Shown here piece after piece: positions 9,954 to 21,654 of a stretch of DNA of 64,000 bases (within the stretch, counting starts at the first letter, position 1; every line of letters begins with the position of its first letter). The translations under genes were made by a program, and so were the position numbers. The DNA is taken from the NCBI RefSeq assembly GCF_933775445.1, contig NC_065878.1:24068395-24132394 (forward strand), given 5' to 3'. This DNA comes from Argentina anserina (Eukaryota > Streptophyta > Magnoliopsida > Rosales > Rosaceae). Under the pieces are notes generated by a model that saw only the letters and a program-made list of their open reading frames with translations, was not told the DNA's origin and did not search any database.

Positions 9954-12216
9954 TATTATTAGTATTATAATTGGGTTTATTAACACAAAGTCAAAAAAAG
10001 GGGTGGGAGTTAGGGTATTGGGTTTTAGAGAGGTTTATTGGGGAAAATGCTGTCTTGAAGAGCAAGACAAAATGGTATTCCCGAAGTGAAGGGAGCCATA
10101 GAAAACGGTAGAGGAGTCGCAACCTCAGGGTTTTGGTAGGGTTTGTGTCTTCCGTCTTTTTATTGTATGGCGGGTTTTAGGTTGGACCCGGGTCTCTTGT
10201 TACAGTAAATGGCAGCATGACAGGCCTTAACTATTTGGGTTGGGCTTGATTAGGTCACACCGTCACACTGCAATTTCCTTGTAGAGGTCATAAAGCAATC
10301 TTGTTCATAAAACTCAAGAATTTGTGAAAGAGTTCATTCGTTAATAGTAATACAAACAAGATTTGACATGTTGTGGCATGTCCTTACATTCTACGAGTGT
10401 CCTCGTGGCACTTTGCAACATACAATGCATGCAAACTTTGTAGATTTCTACTTAAATTTTCATGTTTCTTAATTTCATGGTTTCATCGTTTTTTTTTATC
10501 TATAGGAATTTCATGATTTCATCGTTGCTAAAGCGAACTCTTTTGCATCCTAGTATTCTGAACTGATGGAATACCATAATTAACTTTAGATGGATTTTTT
10601 TTAATCAGTTAATTGCTTATCCAAGATACTGTTTGATATAAACTTTAATTAGTTCAATATAAAAGACGCATTGTAATTTTAATACAAGGGCCCACAACTT
10701 GAAAATACTTGTACCATTCTCACAGTGATCTACGTAATCAAGAAACGACCGTATATCTCAGACAAAATTCATTGAGTACGTATGGTATTGCAAATCTTAT
10801 TCAAACAATTACAAGGTGGATGCCGGAGTTCACGCTGTTTGGAAAACAAAATAAAGACTACAACTCACAACATCGATCAAAATTATGATACAATTCGATC
10901 ATGATCGATCCACTTATATTCTATATTTAGTAGGTACGTTGGTGCAAGGCAATTGAGCCATGCCATCTCACAACAAATTTTAAAAAACTGTAACAAGAAT
11001 CGAAGTAAATAAAACGTGGAGTATTTGGAGTACGAGAGGCAGCTGGTAGCTATAGCTAGACGTTTTGAGTAGCTAGCTTGGCTCTGAGGTCTTTTCTTAA
11101 GATTTTTCCAGACGGTGATTTGGGAATTGCATGCACGAAGTACACCTTGTGCAGTCTCTTGTAAAACACCACCTACATTGTACGTTTGAATGTTATGTTA
11201 ATTAGCAATTGGTAAATAGTTAATTAGCAGCTGCATGCGTACACGATTAATGATCAGACGCGCAAATTACCTGCTTTGCTATAAATTCTTTTACGACTTC
11301 TTCAGTGAGCTCGTTACCATTAGATCGAACCACGAATGCAACCGGAACTTCCCCAGCAACATCATCTTTTTGCCTGCACTCATACATCGTCCGTTGTAAG
11401 AACACTATACGTACTTAATATATATATTGTAGGTAGATGACTTAGTCGCGATACTAACATACAATATATACCAGATAGATTCAGTAACGAAATGAAATAA
11501 AATCAAGTGCTTACGGAACAACAGCTGCATCTGCAATGGATTGGTGGCTTACGAGTAGGGATTCTAGTTCAGCTGGTGGCACCTGCATAAACATTAGATT
11601 CGTATTGAAATTTTTTATGTAACTCGCATTATGTATATAGCTAGGAACTGAAACATACTTGGAAGCCTTTGAATTTGATGAGCTCCTTAACTCTGTCAAC
11701 GATGAAAACCTCATCGTCATCGTCCACATAACCAACGTCACCGGTATGAAGCCATCCCTCGACATCAACAGTGGTTGCCGTCGCCTCATCGTCGTTCAGA
11801 TATCCTTTCATAATCTGAGAGCCACGGATGCAAATCTCGCCGGGCTGGTTGTAGCCGAGGGAGCGACCGGTTTCGGGTTCGATGACTTTGAGCTCTGCAT
11901 TCCGAACCACGGTACCGCAGGACCCTGACTTCGTTGGAAAAGGATGCTTTGCGAAAGCCAGGCACATGGATAGCACCGGTCCTGCCTCTGTCATCCCATA
12001 ACCCTGCGCATATATATCCATTTACTTTCACATTATTAATTAATTCGATCAGTCGCGCTACTACTAGCCAGCTAGTATATATTTTCATGAATTTTTTTAC
12101 CCAATAAATCAATTAAAGAGATCAGGATGATCAATCATGAGTTCATGACATGTTCTTCCATCAACTTGATGCATGCGCGCACTTCCACTTTTGAAGGTAC
12201 TTTAGCCTAGCTAGCT
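9648..12216. repeat. Tandem duplication, copy 2
   Basis: This is the second head-to-tail copy (see 7081-9649, offset 2567). Here the 4CL exons are joined to 4CL exon 1 (working gene) while the ATAD3 exon-1 part is the orphan. The hAT MITE at 12237 lies just outside, so it is present once. Confidence 0.95.
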
Positions 12217-14844
12217 AGCGTCTGGAAACTCGTTGCCAAGGTTCTAAAAAACGCTAGGCGTTAATCGGGCGGACAGCTAAAAATCAGCGCCTAGAGGATT
12301 AATCGGGGATTAATCGGCCCAAAATTGAGACGGTCAAAGGTCTCCGGGCGCCTAGGCGCCACCTAGGCGGGGATTTTTAGAACATTGCTCGTTGCAAATA
12401 TATTACGATATATGCAAGAGCTTAAATATGAGCTTGAGTTCTGACACTTACAAGTTTGAAGTCAAAGGGAGAGAGATTGTGTTGTTTCACTTGTTTGATG
12501 ATCGAAGGTGACACTAGTCACGTTATTCTAACTTTAGCAAGAGTAAATTGTAAATTACTATCTCTGTAGGTTATTCTTTATAGGTAAATTTGATATTCAC
12601 GATCAGATGCAAGCTGAAAAGGCAGACAACCATATTTTGAGGCTAACAGACGGCGACGATTGATGAAGATGGATGGAAGTAGGTATGTGATATTTTTTTC
12701 GTAGAGGGTAGGTAAGGATTGCATGTTGATATCAAAAATAGGTAACGACCATTTGTTCTGGGCGGGAGTCATCAAAAAACCAAAGCGACCACGTAAGTTA
12801 GTTTAAGAACACACACTCCCAACTGGCCTTGTTTCTGTCCACATCTCCCTTCCTCCGTTGCCCACACATGCCATCCCATCTATTCCAGCTCCTTCCTCCT
12901 CCGATCCCTCGCTTCAATTAAATTACTTGCCCTGATCCCTGCTCTTAATGATTTAAATTCCAAAAATTTCACGACACTTGTACTCATACAACGCCAATTA
13001 CTATTTATTGAAGTTCGACCGATACGAATTCAATAATGGTATGGTCGATCGATCCAGTCTATATACAAAAAACTATATTTTCTTTTACATATCATTATCT
13101 AATAATAATAAAGGATTTCATGGTCATATTTGAAAATTTTTGTAATACATAGATGCATGTCATGCGTCTTCAAATTCTACTGCCGTCATTGCACGATGAG
13201 TGGATTCAAAGAAGTAACATCAATTAATCGTCAATCACAGGAATTTCATATGCATAACATGCATCAATGCACTATTGAACTCTGTCATATCTTTTAGTAT
13301 ATATCTTAATCTAAATTCGAAAAGTAAATGAGATTGAGGATATAGATAACCATATTCGTGTTGTTTTTACATATGAAGGCAAACTATTTAGTGTGGATTG
13401 AATTAATGTGAAGACTAAGAATATTATGAAAAAATGACAATTCAATATTTCAATGCAATAGTTTTGTGTCTTTTATGCATGCGACAGAGATGTTTTTAGC
13501 CTTTCAATGTTATAAGAACAAACAACAATGGTGAATTTTGAACATATATTCGATCAGAGATAATTCATTCATATCTCAATAAATGTTGTTCATTACTACT
13601 GTTTGTTTTGATTGAGATTAGAGATGTCATTCTAGCTCGTTACCGGACTTGAATCGATCGATGAGTGAATAGTACATTTGTATGAGAGATAACAGATGTA
13701 TAGATTAATTATTTACCTGGCCTAAGACTGCCTGAGGTACACGGCTCCTCAACGCCTCCTCTAGTTCTTTTCCCAGCGGCGCTGCACCGGACAAGACCAC
13801 TCTAATGGAGCTGAGATCATAGTCTGCCACCATCGGATTCTTCGCCAGCGCTATCACTAGCGGTGGCACCACTGCCGCCACAGACACCCTGTACCGCTGT
13901 ATGAGCTCCAAAAGCGTCCCTATCTCAAACTTATGCAATACCAAAACAGTCGCCCCTGCTCTGAGAGAACACAAGAGAACACTGTTCAACGAGTAGATAT
14001 GGAACAATGGCAGCACGCACAGAACGACATCGTCGTCCTTCAAGTACAGGTTTGGATTCTCTCCGTCCACTTGCTGAGCCACACTTGTGATGAGACTCTT
14101 GTGAGTTAGAATCACTCCTTTGGGAAGCCCTGTAGTCCCTGAAGAGAAAGGTAACGCCACAGGGTCCTCTGGATCAATACAAACCTCCGGAAGCTCGTTT
14201 ACGTTGGCGTCGGAGAGGACTGAGAAATGTAAGCAGTTCTCCGGAGGGTCGTCGATGGTGACTACTTGAAAGTCTTGGCCGAGTTTGGGGTATTTGTCAG
14301 AGTCAGCACCGGAGTGCCGGAGCTTGTCTACGTAAGAGGACTGAGTGATGATGAGCTTGGTATTGGAAGCCTTGAACTGCTTGAAGATTTCGGAGGCGGT
14401 GTAGAAGGGGTTGGCGGTGGTAGTGACTGCACCGATCATGGAAGCTCCCATGAATGCGAAAACGAACTCGGCACAGTTGTGGAGAAGGATCATGACGACA
14501 TCGCCTTTGGCGATGCCAAGCTTTGAGAGGCCGGCTCCGGTCTTTTGGGAAATGAGGTGAGTTTCAGAGAAGGAGTAGGTTTTCCCGGTGGAACCGACGA
14601 TGAGACAGGGTCGGTCTGAGAAGTCGGAGACGTTTTCAAAGCAGTAGGTGTGGAGAGGGAGGTGATTGGAGATGTTGGGAAGGTCCGGAAGCTTTGATTT
14701 GAAAACATGATGATCGTCAAGAGCGGTGGTTGGCTGCTGCTTCTGCGGTGAGGTAGAAATGACGTCGGAGATGATAGTAGGGGAGATATCCCCCGTCTCA
14801 ACAGCAACAGAATTGTTGGTGGTGGTAGATGCAATGGAAATCAT
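11056..14844 (-). CDS. 4CL3: 4-coumarate:CoA ligase, class II (4CL3-like)
   Basis: Five exons on the minus strand, 14844-13717, 12003-11659, 11582-11515, 11373-11271 and 11172-11056, give 586 residues. The enzyme adenylates hydroxycinnamates and transfers them to CoA. Box [11 protein letters not shown] is at about 234-243, box II GEICIRG at about 431-437, the GYGMTEAG motif opens exon 2, and the C-terminal lysine motif is [10 protein letters not shown]. The long Ser/Thr-rich N-terminus before [19 protein letters not shown], and overall likeness to At4CL3, point to the flavonoid-type class II, not the lignin class; this subclass call is inference. It normally acts in the cytosol. Intron 1 is long (12004-13716) and contains a hAT MITE. 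A second set of exons 2-5 lies at 8489-9436. Confidence 0.92.
12237..12387. mobile_element. hAT-type MITE (151 bp) in 4CL intron 1
   Basis: The element starts CAAGGTTCTAAAAA and ends TTTTTAGAACATTG, an inverted repeat with one mismatch in the first 14 bases. It is flanked by a perfect 8-bp direct repeat CTCGTTGC at 12229-12236 and 12388-12395, the target-site size of hAT transposons. The inside is rich in short GGCGCC/CCTAGG palindromes and has no reading frame. It must have been moved by an autonomous hAT elsewhere. Confidence 0.85.
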
Positions 14845-16121
14845 GGTGTGTTGCCAATTAAGCGAAGTTGCAGAGTTAGAGAAATGGAGGATGGCGTGGG
14901 AATTACCGAGTGTTGCGCTCAGCTAGCTTGGTTGGAGAGAGAAATGGTTAGTGCAAAGTAGGGGGATTGGAAGAGAAAGTGTGCGAGTAATAAATACATG
15001 AACAAGTAGCTGCTGGGAGGCTAATGAAGTTGAGGTAAGAAGAAGCGAGAGAATAGTAGAATACACAAAAAATGGAGGTAGGTAGGGAACAACTGTAGTA
15101 GAAGTAGTGGTGTGATCGGCAAGGGAATGAGGGGGGTAGATTTGGCGGTTGGAGTTGAGTTTGGGGTTGGGTTCAAAGATGGGGTAGGAAGACAAGCATG
15201 CCTCAACGCCCTCACCTCACCTTCAATGACCCAACCAAAGACTGAAACATGTTAGGCTCCCAAATTATTAAATTCCTCCTCCCTTTTTTGTTTGCTTCCC
15301 TAACTCAATTACGATGTATAGCTTAGCTAAATAGCTTGGCCAGCCCAATTCTCTTACCATTTTTCCTCTAACTCCACAAGACAAGAGTCAGTCTATGTTG
15401 CTCGAATTCTAGAGCAAAAAATGCCCCCAAGCTCAATATATTCAAATTCTGTACACTACGTGCTTGAACCCAAAACCTGCGAAACTTGCATCATTCAAAT
15501 AAAAATTCGTCACTAATTTCCAAATACCATGGAGAAATGCAGTCTAATATATGGTTATATGGGATACATACAGTATCATTTGAGTGGCAACTTAAGGTTG
15601 GCCAAGCGGTACAAATATAGTATACTCATGCCTAACCCTTAATTAATCCGACTAAACCTCAAATGCTAAATTATAAACACTAAACGCGTTGAGACACGTA
15701 CAACTTTCTAAAGATTAAACTATATTTTGTCAAGAAAAACCACAACTATTAAGAGGGACAAACACATAGTGATATCCATTCTCAACAAATACAAACCCCT
15801 CCGCTTTCGCACGTGAGTGTCCATGAACATTGGAGGCCCCGAAAGAAACATGTCGTTGCCGTGAATCAAAAAAATAAAATAAGAAAGAGATGACTTACAT
15901 AAATTATATCGGTTTGTATTGATTATATTATTGAATAACCTATTACTCCTTGGAGAGTCAATCATTTGTGGAAGATAACTCATACGTTATTATTCTGCTT
16001 TAAGCAAGTATTTAGAGAAGCCTTGCCTCTCGGACATATTTTTGTAACGCTTTTCTTCAATAATTAGAAGAAAAAGCTGGCCCCTTTGGAAGAAGAAGGG
16101 AAAAAAAAAGCAGCAGAGAAA
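14845..16121. other. Intergenic region between divergent 4CL and TOZ
   Basis: About 1.3 kb. The first 350 bp serve as 4CL leader and promoter (pyrimidine-rich on the minus strand, with a TATTTAT motif near 14990). From 15230 to about 16000 I see AT-rich sequence without coding signal. Confidence 0.4.
15077..15083 (-). promoter_or_regulatory. AC-I element (ACCTACC) upstream of 4CL
   Basis: On the minus strand the sequence reads CCCTACCTACCTCC around 15074-15087, which contains ACCTACC. This is about 235 bp upstream of the 4CL ATG. AC elements are known MYB-binding sites in phenylpropanoid gene promoters, including 4CL. The motif is seen; its use is inferred. Confidence 0.5.
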
Positions 16122-16214
16122 AGCCCAACCAAAGTTCGCACACCACCCGGCCCAAAGCCATCGACTATTTTCTTTTTCCGGGATCTTAAACCCCCTGACT
16201 TTCATAAACCCTAA
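16122..16214 (+). promoter_or_regulatory. Site II elements plus telo-box before TOZ
   Basis: AGCCCA at 16122-16127 and GGCCCA at 16149-16154 are inverted site II (TGGGCT/TGGGCC) motifs, and AAACCCTAA at 16206-16214 is a telo-box, 42 bp before the ATG. This combination is characteristic of plant ribosome-biogenesis and other growth genes, matching the nucleolar role of TOZ. Motifs are seen; regulation is inferred. Confidence 0.6.
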
Positions 16215-16256
16215 TTTAACTATTTCGCAGCTCTACACATTTCTGAGACTTGGGCC

Positions 16257-18079
16257 ATGGCGTCTCTACCTCTCAAGAAGAATTACAGATGCGTCCCTTC
16301 TCTGCAACCTTTCTACTCCGGCGGCGCCTTTGCCGTCTCATCCGACGGCTCATTCATCGCCTGCGCTTCCGGCGAGTCCGTTAACATCGTCGACGCCTCC
16401 AACTCCGCAATACGGTCCACTCTGGAAGGCGACTCCGAGGCCGTCACCGCCTTAACCCTCAGCCCCGACGACAAGTTCCTCTTCTCCTCCGGCCACAGTC
16501 GCCTCATTAGGGTTTGGGAACTCTCCACCTTCAAATGCATCCGCTCTTGGAAGGTATCATTGCCCTCATTCTAGTAGATACTTTGGAGTTGAAGCAGAAT
16601 AATCAATCTGATTGCTGATTAATGGAATTGGAATTCGATGCAAAACAGGGTCATGAAGGGCCTGTGATGGGGATGACGTGTCACCCATCGGGGGGATATC
16701 TGGCGACGGCCGGAGCTGATAAGAAGGTTATAGTTTGGGACGTTGCTGGTAGCTTTGCCACTCATCACTTTAAAGGTCACAAAGGCGTCGTTTCCAGTCT
16801 CCTCTTCCATCCTGATCCTACTAAACAAATTGTCAGCTCTCATTCTCTACCTTTACGTTTTTTTACTGAATTACTGTTATTTTCGTCATTGAGTAGTCTA
16901 AACTCTAGAATCTTACTAAGAAAGAAAGTTGCTTTGTCTAATTACCCTCCTTTCTGTTGTTTTCAAAAGCATAGAAGCCTGCTAGTTCGTAATTCTTGCA
17001 TAACTGCTACTTTGGTTGTTGATGCTATGTTTGACAAATGGAATGTTTCAACTAATAGCTGGTTTTGTATGATTAGCTTTTCTCCGCAAGTCATGATACA
17101 ACGATGCACATCTGGGATCTAGATACTAAGAAGCGCATCGCGACACTCACTGGGCATAACTCAACGGTGACTTCTATGGCATTATCCGAAGATGGGCGTA
17201 CGTTGCTCACTGCCGGAAGAGATAAGGCATGGCTGATATATGAATTATCTGTTAGGCACTGTATGATGTTCTGCTTGACACCTCTGTTACATATTATGTA
17301 TGTAATCGGTGTCTGTGGGGTGCAAGTACTTTTATGTAAACGAGATGCTGATTGCATAATGTGTCACAGGTAGTAATGTTGTGGAACCTTGATGACTACA
17401 ACTGCTTCAAAACTGTAACAACATATGAAGTCCTTGAAGCTGTATGTGTAATTCCTTACGGAAGTCTTTTATCTTCCTGTTTTGGTTCATCCAAGCAGCA
17501 TAATGGGAAAAAAAACAAGTCACCTGCAATATGTTTTATAACGGTTGGTGACCGTGGAATTGTACGAATTTGGAATTCTGAAGGGTAAGTGTCTTAAAAT
17601 TTTCTGTTTTTAAAGGGGTTCTTGGTTACAAAGACTTCTAGTTTTGTTTAATGTGATTGTGAGTCCTGAAGAATAGCATTACCTATTGGCTACAGCTTGG
17701 TAGATATCATGGGTTTGCTCACTGTTCCTTCTTCTATTTCGACAGTGCAGTTTGCCTATATGAGCAGAAGTCTTCCGATGTTACTATCACCTCAGATGAT
17801 GATGAATCCAAAAGGGGCTTCACTGCAGCTTCAATGCTACCATCAGATCAAGGGCTGCTCTGTGTGACAGCTGATCAGGAGTTTCTTTTATATTCTCCTC
17901 TTGAAAGCCCTGAAGGGACATTTGAATTTGTTTTAAGGAAAAGACTTGTAGGAAACAATGGAGAGATTCTGGATATGAAATTTCTAGGTAATGAGGAACA
18001 ATTTATCGCTGTCGCCACAAATACCGAACAGGTACTGTGCTAACTCTCCCTCCCTCCCTCCCTCCCTCCCTCCCTCCCT

Positions 18080-18143
<64 letters not shown>

Positions 18144-19073
18144 CTATATGCTCATTGTCAGTTTTTATGGAAAGAAATGAAATAATTACGGAATTAACAT
18201 GCAGGTACGAGTATTTGATGTTGCATCAATGTCATGTTCTCATGTATTAGCTGGTCATACTGAAATTGTTATGTGCCTTGACACCTGCATATCAAGTTCC
18301 GGAAGAATACTTATAGTGACTGGAAGCAAGGATAATAGTGTAAGTTTTAATATCTTTGTCATCCATATGGCAGTTATGGGCTCAATTTTTCTTTTCACAT
18401 ATATAGTTCCAGTAGGTCTTGAATTTCCAATTTGCGTTCCTCCCCCCCCCCCCCCACAATTTTTTTCTCTCTCTTTGCTATCTGAAGCTTGCTGGTATGT
18501 GTATAAATGATACCGGTTGCTTATGTTCCTCCATCCTCTATAGGTTAGGTTGTGGGATTCAGAACGGAGATGTTGCCTTGGTATTGGTGTAGGCCACATG
18601 GGATCCATTGGAGCTATTGCTTTCTCAAAGAAACAGAGGGACTTCTTTGTCAGTGGTAGTAGGTGAGCAGTTATGCAGGTCATCATATTCATAGACTTGA
18701 AGCATATTTCAACTAGTTTCCCTTACACTCGAAACATATTCTTCGGCAACCTCGAAGAGGATGCATGCTTGAACACTATTTAGTGTCTCGGTATTAAGAA
18801 ATTAGACTAAAACAACTCTGTTATTGATTTCTTTGTAGTGATCGTACTCTAAAGGTATGGAGTTTGGATGGCGTCTCAGACAATATGGAAAAGCCAATTA
18901 ATTTGAAAGCAAAAGCTGTTGTGGCAGCCCATGATAAGGATATAAATGCAGTAGCTGTTGCACCTAATGATAGCTTAGTTTGTAGTGGTTCACAGGTTAG
19001 TAGATTTAAGGAAGTGCTTTGGTACTTGTGCATTTATCTCAATTTTATGATTTTATCTGTAACTGTTGTTTTG

Positions 19074-19124
<51 letters not shown>

Positions 19125-21071
19125 CCAAAGACTGATGCCACTGCATCTTTTGACTTTCTTGGGTTTTCATTGATTAGGACCGAACTGCTTGTGTATGGAG
19201 GCTTCCAGATCTTGTTCCAGTAGTTGTACTTAAGGGTCATAAAAGAGGAGTTTGGTCTGTAGAGTTTTCTCCAGTTGATCAATGCATTCTAACTGCATCT
19301 GGTGATAAAACAATAAAGATATGGGCTATATCAGATGGCTCATGCTTAAAATCATTTGAAGGACACATGTCAAGTGTATATCGAGCTTCATTTCTTACTC
19401 GTGGCACCCAATTTATTTCTTCTGGTATGGAATCTATATTTTCAAATTGGTTATACTTCCCGAATTTGCAGTGTATATGTATTTACCTGTCTCCTTTTTC
19501 AGATGCTGATGGTTTAGTGAAGCTGTGGATGGTTAAAACAAACGAGTGCATTGCTACATACGATCAACATGAGGACAAGGTACTAAATTGATTATATATG
19601 TAAAGTCTTAACTGTCACTAATGGACATAATAGGCTATGATAATACAAAATTTTTTTATTTCTGTTTAATTCACGATCTTGGAACCTATTATATGAGATT
19701 ATGAAACATTGGAAGTATTTTTAAATGCATTTCTAATTTTTTTACCTGGATGGTTGACTGAACTTTCTTTCCCCCACACTTATATCTTTTCGTTTACTGA
19801 CAAATTAATCCTGCAGGTTTGGGCATTGACTGTTGGAAAGAAGACAGAAATGGTTGCAACTGGCAGCGGTGATGCTGCCATCAACCTGTGGTATGATTGT
19901 ACTGCCTCTGATAAAGAGGAAGCTTTCCGCAGAGAGGTAAGCCCCAGTACCTGCTGTTTTCTTGTATACAATTATAATGCAAATTCATATCAAGATTGTA
20001 ATGAGTTTGACAACATCTCCACAACCATGAATACTGATATTAGTTGGGTTTGGTAGATCTGTTTTTATGTGGAATAAAAGCTTAGAAGAACACTGGATAG
20101 ATTTTAATTTGGCCGATCTCTCTTCTTGGTTATCTATTGAGCACCAGCATACTTTCTTGATATTTTTCCTTACACATTTATTGCTGAATTAGTGTGCATA
20201 TATCTTCTTTTGAATGATGGTACAGGAGGAAAGTGTCCTGAAAAGTCAAGAACTAGAAAATGCCGTCAAAGATGCTGACTACACCAAAGCAATTCAAATC
20301 GCTTTTAAGCTTCGGAGGCCTCATAAACTCTATGAGTGTTTTCATGAGCTTTTCAGGTTAGCCATACTTTTTCTGTTAATTTATTGTTTGCCTCTTTCCT
20401 CTTATCTCTTGAACTTTTGTCATGTATCTTACCTGAGTTTCCTGCAGAAAGAGAGAGGGTGAAAAGCAGATAGAGAAAGCTCTCCATGGCTTCGACAATG
20501 AAGAGTTGGGGGTACTTTTTGAATACGTGAGGGAATGGAACACAAAGCCAAAGTTCTGCCATGTCGCACAGTTTGTATTCTTTAAAATTCTCAACATCTT
20601 TAATCCAGGAGATATTGTTCAGGTGGTTGTCTTGACCTCATTCCAGTATTGTTCTCTTTTTAATGTTACATTAAAAGATAGATACACCCGCAGACATTGC
20701 AAGTATAAATTACTTATCCAACATGATAAACATTTCAGGTAAAAGGCATACAGAATCTTCTTGAAGCTATCACCCCATATTCTCAGAGGCACTACAGCAG
20801 GGTAGACAGGCATGTGAGGAACACACTATTGTTGGACTTCATTTTGCACTCAATGGCAGTTGTTGAACCAGATACAGGTGCTGGAGAATTGTTAGAAGAG
20901 TCTTCGATTCCCGCTGATGTCAATCATGAGAACAAAACATGTTTGGAGGAGGAAGCGGAACAGAAGCAAACATCTGAAGGGTTGAAAGAAGAATTAGCGT
21001 CGAGGAAACGAAAGTCGAAGAAATCAAAAGATGGTTCAAAGAAGAAAGCTAAAGCGTCCAGCTTATTATAG
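16257..21071 (+). CDS. TOZ: TORMOZ / UTP13 (TBL3) nucleolar WD40 protein
   Basis: Fourteen exons (16257-16553, 16649-16831, 17077-17226, 17370-17584, 17746-18031, 18205-18339, 18544-18662, 18839-18995, 19178-19424, 19503-19579, 19817-19936, 20226-20356, 20448-20622, 20739-21071) give 874 residues, like Arabidopsis TOZ. WD repeats fill two propellers (for example LIRVWELSTFKCIRSW, KVIVWDV, KTIKIWAISDGSCLKTF), ending near DAAINLWYD. Then comes the helical Utp13 C-terminal domain (VLKSQELENAVKDADY, LLFEYVREWNTKPK, YSQRHYSRVDRHV) and a Lys-rich nuclear tail. The protein is a U3 snoRNP / SSU processome part needed for 18S rRNA processing and regular embryo cell division. Intron 3 has a GC donor (17227-17228). 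Introns 5 and 8 hold long simple repeats. The gene converges on CSLD. Confidence 0.92.
18046..18142. repeat. Compound microsatellite (CCCT)n(CT)n(AC)n
   Basis: In TOZ intron 5, directly after the donor site, about 40 bp of CCCT units run into CT repeats and then about 30 bp of AC repeats. It is likely to be very length-polymorphic. Confidence 0.95.
19077..19121. repeat. (GA)n microsatellite
   Basis: About 45 bp of GA repeat lie in TOZ intron 8. A short poly-C run (about 13 C) at 18443-18455 lies in intron 6. Confidence 0.95.
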
Positions 21072-21654
21072 TGTTCGGTTCTTTGATTATTACGGTTATT
21101 ACGCGGACTGGACCTGCATTTGTTTACGGGAGGAGTATATCACACTATTCTGCTCATTTCATGAAAGAGATAAGTGCAATGTTTTGGATATCGAATTGTT
21201 TACTGCTTTACGCAGTCTATCCAAATAGTCATCAAACGCAGTAACAATAGTAAACCGATTGGCAGGCAACATTAAACTTAAGCTCTTATTATATACACCC
21301 AAACCGAATCCGATTATTTGAATGTTGTAGAACGCTCGCACTGTTGGCTGATCCTGTTTCCAAAATGGTAATGGTTCATGATTAACGACTCAAATATTAA
21401 GACCAAAAGGAAACTAACACAGGTTTGATGCTCCGAGTACCAAAATAAACATTCCGGCTACTATTCACTTGAGTTGCTCCAAGTTAAAAGCATCAATAAA
21501 ATGCCATGTAAACTACAATATAATCGATAATTCATCCCTACCAGGTAAATTCATCAGAATGATTAACTTGTTCAGAGGAACAAAACAAATAAAGGAATGT
21601 AAATCGAAGAGCATGATTGCTATCAGGAATGTAAAGAATGATAATATCGACCTA

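Noticed and set aside
17991..18185. Small open frame over the TOZ intron 5 microsatellite
   Set aside because: It encodes only Ser/Leu/Pro and Thr/His runs from simple repeats.
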